Shown: piece after piece, positions 58,538-64,000 of the stretch | Position numbering within the stretch: position 1 is the stretch's first letter | Layout: each line of letters opens with the position of its first letter | Source of the DNA: Sipunculus nudus | Taxonomy: Eukaryota > Annelida > Sipuncula > Golfingiida > Sipunculidae | Direction: 5' to 3' | Length of the DNA: 64,000 nt | Assembly: GCA_026874595.1 (NCBI GenBank) | Contig: CM049314.1 | Coordinates: 32,205,229 to 32,269,228, forward strand | Program-made: the position numbers and the translations under genes | The notes under the pieces: model-generated | Told to the model about the DNA's origin: nothing | What the model saw: only the letters and a program-made list of their open reading frames with translations | The model's database searches: none

Positions 58538-61500
58538 CTGAAAATGACAACAAGAGACCCATGGGTCATGGCACTCAGCTGTTCAGCCTATGACACTTTG
58601 ACATGACATCAAGTGAGCATTTCACATTATAGGAAAGAAAACAAAACGATGCAATGACATACAACACTATGTTATTTTACAGAACATAATTTACAACTGC
58701 CTACTTACAACATGACTAAACTCTGTCACATGATTTAAGAAGTGAGACCTATTTAACTGAGCATTGTAACACAGGGTACAAAAATATGCACATGTACAAA
58801 ATATGCCACATATAAATAATATAATTGTTTGCTCTATCTTATATACTTTAGGTTTTAATCAGTAAAAGTCAGATAAATACAAGTGACAATAAACTATAAT
58901 GTATGCTAACTCTGCAATTTGCTATTATTTTAATGTCAAGCACTCTTTGGATAAGGTGCTATATAAATATTTTATAATATAATAATAATGAAGACAAAAT
59001 TGCAGATGTGAAACAGTTTTTTCATGTTTTGTTTTGTATTCCTCCCAAACCATTTCTTTGCTGATCTTAAGTGAGTGATTGTATTATATATAATGTAAAA
59101 TATGATAACATTTATAACTTATTTACCTTCAGTCTGATCTGCAGAAGCTGGTTCACTAACTGTTGATGCTGATCCCAGTCCTCCCCCATCATCATCAGCA
59201 TCTTCCTCAACTCCTTCTCCATCACCTGTCAATCAAATCATCTGTCAATCATGTCAGCATTACCTGTCAATGACTGTCATGATCAACCTTACCTGTAAAT
59301 CATATCAACATCACCTGTCAATTGTATGTATAGTCAATTATATCAACATTATCTGTCAATCAAATCAACATCATCTGTCAATCATACCAACATCACCTGT
59401 CAATGAAATCACCTGCCAATCATGCTAACACTGAATATGCCATTTCCTGTTAAATTAATAATACCTATAAATCATAAAAGTAATTACATTTCAATCAAAG
59501 TAAGGCAACAATTACAAACAAAAGTCACAAGCAATGTAACAAAGTTACTTTAAAATGACTACAGTCTGTGGTGGTGCCATCTGTACATTGGTTCTTGTAC
59601 TATTCTGCTCATCTTTTGTAGCTGAAACCTTTTCTTAAGATTAAGAAACGGCCTGTAAAAATATGACTTACAGCTTAAAGTTTATGAAGAACACAATATA
59701 GTGAGAGGAACTTTCTTTTTTCATGTCAAACAGGTTCAGGAATATCTAATTTGACCCTAACTTTAACCAAGGACAGTGTTCATACTCTTCCATTTGTTTT
59801 AATTTTTTTTAGTCACGTAGGTTCTCTAGGTCATGGGTTTCCTATTTTGAATATTTCAACCATTTTGTTTATTTACTAAAACTATAGGACACCTCTGCTC
59901 CATTAAATGTGCATAGCTTGGTGAAACACTGACCAAGCATTTATCTTGGTCTCATCAATTATATGAGTGTAAGCAGGTTTTCCTAAAATATAGCACATAT
60001 AAATTAAGTAAATAATGGCAGAATACCTAGGGTTAAAGTTACTGGAGCAGCATAAATTTATATCACTTAAACACATTATAATGCAAATTATTATTTTAAT
60101 ATCCTGAAAATATGATCAACTGCAGAAAAAAATACTTGTAATGCCCTTTATATGTGTTTCAACTATTAATCAGTCTGTTTTTTTTTTCCTGATGACAGTC
60201 ATCATTACTCCATAATGTTCTCTATGACATTATGTTTTATTCATGATTTCAATTGACCAATCAGTATGCTCCTCTCCAGAAAATGGATCTCTTATGAGAC
60301 TTATCTTTAAAAAAAATGACAAAACTTTAGTGTGGTTTTATATGTGACCCAAATATAAATGAAGGTGGAAATAATGGAAATGATCCAATAGAATTTATAT
60401 TAATTAGGAAATGGAAAAACTGTTTAGTGGTTAGAGTGATGTGCATGTATGCTCTAATTTCAGTGTGATACTCAGTAATTTACATTATTATTTTGACAAT
60501 GAGCTAACAATTTTGTGTTGACTTGCCAAGTAAGATAATGGAAATTAATGACTATCACACTGAAATTAGAGCATACATGCACTTGCTGGCAGTTTAGCCT
60601 GTGTGCTAGACTGAAAGCAAGGTAAATATCCTGCCAGCAGTTAAGCCCTGAGGCCTTAGCTGCCTGCAGAATATCATAGATTAACATGACCAATATATCT
60701 GCCTATGACTCATCCACTGACCTGGATCCTACAATTGAATAATAAAAAAAAACATTTCTATGTACACTCACATGGCAGTGGTAATCCACCACATTTTACA
60801 ATGCTCTGTTTAACCACTGCCTGTATGCCAATGCTGAATATTTAGGCACCAGATACCATGGCAGTGTCCAACACCTGACATAACCTGCAGCCAAGCATTT
60901 CAGTTGAAAAGCAACATGGTTGCAACCCATAACCCCATAACCCAACAGTGGTTCAAGAATCAGACCAATGAGAGCAGTGTGTCTAAGGTTTAACACTTGG
61001 AGTTGGATGCACAATGCCATACCATGCTTCCATTGTTTTTTTTTTTTTTTTTTTTTGGAATTCCTTCCCCTGTGCTGGCCCTTGTTGAGAATCTTGAAAT
61101 GCAAAGATCTGGAACAACTGCAGTGAATAACCACTGCAAAATGAGTATTATCAGCTGTTGACTCATAGACACATTGATTAAAATTCTTTGTGCTGTGCAC
61201 AAAAAGCAGTCCTTTCTGGACAATACCCATGCTGTGTAACAAGACAGCAAAGATCACCTAGCTTTAAAACTCACCAACAAACTTTGCAACGCAGGTAAAG
61301 TTATGGCACCTATATTCACTATCCACTGACAGATCAATTTAGCTTAAAATCAAATGTTTACTGCAAACACAGGTTTCTCTGATTTTTAGCATTTTAAGAA
61401 AAAGAAAGGTCAGGTGTCTCCCATGATTGTGGTCAGAACAAACAAGGCATAATGAAGCATGCATCCTCTGTCATATATTTGTGATAATGTGATCTGATTG

Positions 61501-64000
61501 GCTGATGATAGCATATCACATCTGAACCAATCAGCAGGGTATAAAATTACATAATATAGGTTCTGTTGTCCAGGATTAACTCAAGAGACTAAGCTATCAT
61601 TAGTAGTCAGCCCTACAGAAGCCCACAGTTGTGATAACACTATGTAAAAAGACAATTACATGACACTTAAAAGCATCTTAAAACCAATCCACTGTGAAGT
61701 GATGGTGTATGCAGTTATTCAAAATATTTCTCAGGGAAGGTCCATTTAATATTGTTGTATATCTTAATGAAAGGTATTTAATGTAATCTTGTGCTGCCTT
61801 TAAAGATCTATTTACTCCACAGAGTGTCACCCAAGTTCAAAGACCATTATGTGGTCTATGGCTATATGTGTAACAGGTGAAAACAGGACTGATTTTGAAA
61901 GTAAATCCATATCCTGGAACACACTACAATTTTGCTAATAAACACAAACTTAACTCTGAAGGTCATCTTAATGCTTTTGTGTCCATTTTTATGTATATGA
62001 GTGTCATATTTTTGAAGAAAAAAAATCTTCCCATATGTCAAGTCCAAAGTGCTTTCCTTCACCTACAATTACCCTGAAATAGCTTTGAGATAATAATGGA
62101 TATCCAGGATTGTCATAATAATCATACATTTAATTACTTCCCTATTAGGGCGATATCATAATGGGTTTTATTGCCCACAGTTTTGGTACACTAACGTGCC
62201 CTTTTATGATTATTATCTACAGGAAATGGCATCACCAGGGTCTTTCTGAATTCAAAAAAATCATTAATTTTCAAGGATAACACTCATCTTAAAGATTAAG
62301 CATAGAATTATTATAATAAGAAAAAATATATGGGTATTAACATTTTCAAAATGACAGTATTTGACAGACTGACAGAATCACATTCTTCAAAACCGTGGGA
62401 ATTCACCAGTTTACAAAATAGTCCCTGAAACAATAGTTCAGGTATCACAACATCACAATATACTGTAATGTGGAATAATGATATTTTTATCCTGATATAA
62501 AAACTGACATTGTGCCAACACCACTCTGAAAGAACATATAATCATTTTTTCTAAACCAGCAGCTCAAAATCTCATGCATGTTGTGAGGTGGAACTACCTG
62601 TACTTTTTCTGCGAGGTATGTGACTACAGCAGATTCTCTATGTACAATCAGCTCATTCCAGATACAGCCAAAGGATCAACATATAACCCTGAAATTATCA
62701 TGCAGTGCTGTGTACATGGAGCAAAAGGGTGGTGACATGCAAATATCTACTTCTTGGCCATTTGTGTGGTTGTATTTATCAGGAATGTAAAATATGAGCA
62801 GATACACTGAGAATATTTTCTAATTTGAAAGTGTAAAAATGTTTTTCTGATCCGCAAGTGACCACTTACAGCCTTCCCAGGCCTGCCAAAAGGTGAATGA
62901 CTGAAAAAAAGGGTAAGTGCTCCGGAGAAAAAAGAGTAGACTTCTTTGAAATAAAGAGTGAAAAAAAGAGTAAAATTAGCATCAATACCTCATTTTTATA
63001 TCAGTTGGATTAAAGATGTGCTTCACATAGCACAATTGTATATAAATATATGTAAAATGTATAAAAGAGTGAAAAAAACAGTAATTAGTGTCATTTTCAG
63101 GAAATCCTAAAAAAAAAGAGTGACTCTTTTAAAAAAGAGTGATTTTGCAGGCCTGCTCCCCCAGGCAACTAGGTGACAATGGAGAAGCAGCTATGGAGTG
63201 TATGACCTAGGGAATTAAGCTAAGATTCCTTATGTAAAGAATGTGGCATGTGGAACTCAGAATTTGAATGGATGTTGAGAAATCTCATATGTACAGGCAT
63301 AGCAGCATGCATGTTTTCTATGAGCTGCTCCTGGCTACCATGCAGAACTGTAAAAAATCACTACATGTAGCAGTTCATTTTGCTGGATATGCATTCCACA
63401 TGCCAAATCCACGCACTAAGAATCTCACATTATTTATTTAGTCAATAGCAATTTTGCCTGCATCCAGTCGCATGACACATTTGGTACCTAAAGAATCTTA
63501 GCTTTAGGCCGAGGAAAAAAATTAATATCATGTAAAATCCATCATATTTCTGGTAAGTTTTCTCAGTGACACTGCAAAGAGGCCTCATGACCTGGGATCT
63601 CATTAAATATGTGTCAATTATGCTCATAATTGACTAGGGCAAGATAATCTATTTATATTGAGATATGGGGAGTCCATCAAAGCCCTGGTGATTCAATTAT
63701 CATGGTGAGACTAAGAATTAACTGACTGTCATCTGATGGATGGACTAAGGGTAAAACATAATATGTCCCGTCATAGACAGATATAATAAAATGGAGAATA
63801 AGGTGGGGGGGGGGGTTATATAATTAGCTTAATACAGCCCTCTTGCAGATGGCAAACATTGCAAATTATAATACAGACATAAAACAAAGCGAGCCACAAC
63901 ATACTTGTTCAACAGGAAGCAACAGCAGCACCATGCGATCATCGAGACCATGCTTACTGCTCAGATGAAGGGACTCCATCGCCGCTTGTTTAACGATCAT
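58289..64000 (-). CDS. Unrecognised gene, 3' exons (5' partial)
   Basis: Three phase-0 exons on the minus strand: 64000-63905, 59225-59127 and 58537-58289. They are open throughout and end at tga 58291-58289. Joined, they give 147 residues: QAAMESLHLSSKHG..., MVLLLLPVEQ, then KELRKMLMMMGEDWDQHQQ and LVNQLLQIRLKNHRLIRP, then RNEYLLRRILLELQAK and TKQALEDVLQRLSEEG. The product is mostly charged amphipathic helix, without Cys-rich, catalytic or membrane features. I do not recognise the family. Additional exons between 59.2 and 63.9 kb may have been missed; the N-terminus is off the right edge. Confidence 0.6.
58545..58600. repeat. Dispersed CCCATGGGTCATGG / CTCAGCTG repeat
   Basis: GACCCATGGGTCATGGCACTCAGCTG just upstream (minus strand) of the last exon, sharing words with 40154-40215; in the last intron. 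Confidence 0.6.
59127..59225 (-). CDS. Unrecognised gene, penultimate exon
   Basis: 33 codons between acceptor tgattgacag and donor gtaaat; strongly helical KELRKMLMMMGEDWDQHQQ. Its acceptor lies at the edge of a minisatellite (59225-59435). Confidence 0.65.
59225..59435. repeat. Minisatellite containing splice-acceptor-like units
   Basis: Repeats of (C)ACCTGTCAATCA(T/A)ATCAACAT of variable length, ~8 units. On the minus strand each unit reads TGATTGACAGGTG, identical to the acceptor-exon junction of the penultimate exon. Confidence 0.85.
59440..63900. other. Intronic or intergenic, no further exon recognised
   Basis: AT-rich, with a long inverted repeat at 60441, a poly-T run near 61027-61047 and small AG/T-rich repeats (AAAAAAGAGTGA) near 62905-63145. 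ORFs on the minus strand at 60796-61257 cross the homopolymer and are not supported. Confidence 0.45.
60441..60582. repeat. Long inverted repeat (30-bp perfect arms)
   Basis: Arms 60441-60470 and 60553-60582 are perfectly complementary. Imperfect pairing extends inward to about 60493 and 60530, giving a ~53-bp stem with a ~36-base loop. Inside the minus-strand gene region, so it could fold in the pre-mRNA. Confidence 0.92.
63905..64000 (-). CDS. Unrecognised gene, exon at the right edge
   Basis: Open from the window edge to the donor gtatgt; encodes QAAMESLHLSSKHGLDDR and MVLLLLPVEQ. Whether the ATG at 64000 is the initiator cannot be told. Confidence 0.5.

Noticed and set aside
60796-61257. 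153-codon minus-strand ORF
   Set aside because: Runs through a poly-T/poly-A homopolymer giving poly-Lys, and has no recognisable domain.

Overview
The window is eukaryotic, animal and most likely molluscan genomic DNA. The reasons are spliced genes with GT/AG introns, long AT-rich non-coding stretches, many (AT)n tracts, tRNA-derived SINEs, and ~12 kb of head-to-tail tandem-core repeats that resemble the pearl / Helentron-associated elements described in bivalves. A PAN/apple-like plus C-type-lectin gene also fits. The species assignment is an inference. Nothing here looks prokaryotic, and most short ORFs are spurious.

Four protein-coding genes can be supported. (1) 311-9577, plus strand: nine phase-compatible exons of an adenylate-forming acyl-CoA synthetase (4-coumarate-CoA ligase / luciferase-like family). 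It is complete except for roughly 40-60 N-terminal residues that lie off the left edge. (2) 15006-16792, plus strand: a two-exon secreted serpin of 399 residues. It carries a perfect serpin signature but a shortened, hinge-less reactive-centre loop, so it is probably non-inhibitory. (3) 43587 to 35310, minus strand: a four-exon, 271-residue secreted lectin with a signal peptide, a PAN/apple-like domain and a divergent C-type lectin domain. It was assembled by matching splice phases over 8 kb. (4) 64000 to 58289, minus strand: at least three 3' exons of an unrecognised helical protein whose 5' part lies off the right edge.

Layout: 0-10 kb synthetase gene, with microsatellites and a SINE in introns; 10-15 kb intergenic DNA with a second SINE and a long hairpin; 15-16.8 kb serpin; 17-20.6 kb dispersed repeats, including an 827-bp pogo-like element; 20.67-32.66 kb a mosaic of three related composite repeats with 148-bp and 330-bp tandem cores; 33-35 kb intergenic DNA with a minisatellite; 35.3-43.6 kb lectin gene, its large intron full of duplicated repeats; 43.95-45.07 kb a second pogo-like element; 47.9-49.0 kb a 278-bp satellite; 50.0-50.9 kb a 5'-truncated LINE; 51-58 kb AT-rich DNA with no supported gene; 58.3-64 kb the 3' part of the unknown gene.

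The genes show no operon-like or pathway relationship. The serpin and the lectin are both predicted secreted proteins of kinds often used in invertebrate defence, but that is only circumstantial. The most unusual material is the repeat biology: three unrelated satellite families with built-in palindromes, several long foldback structures, a minisatellite that runs into a splice acceptor, and a repeated association of mobile elements with (TA)n tracts.
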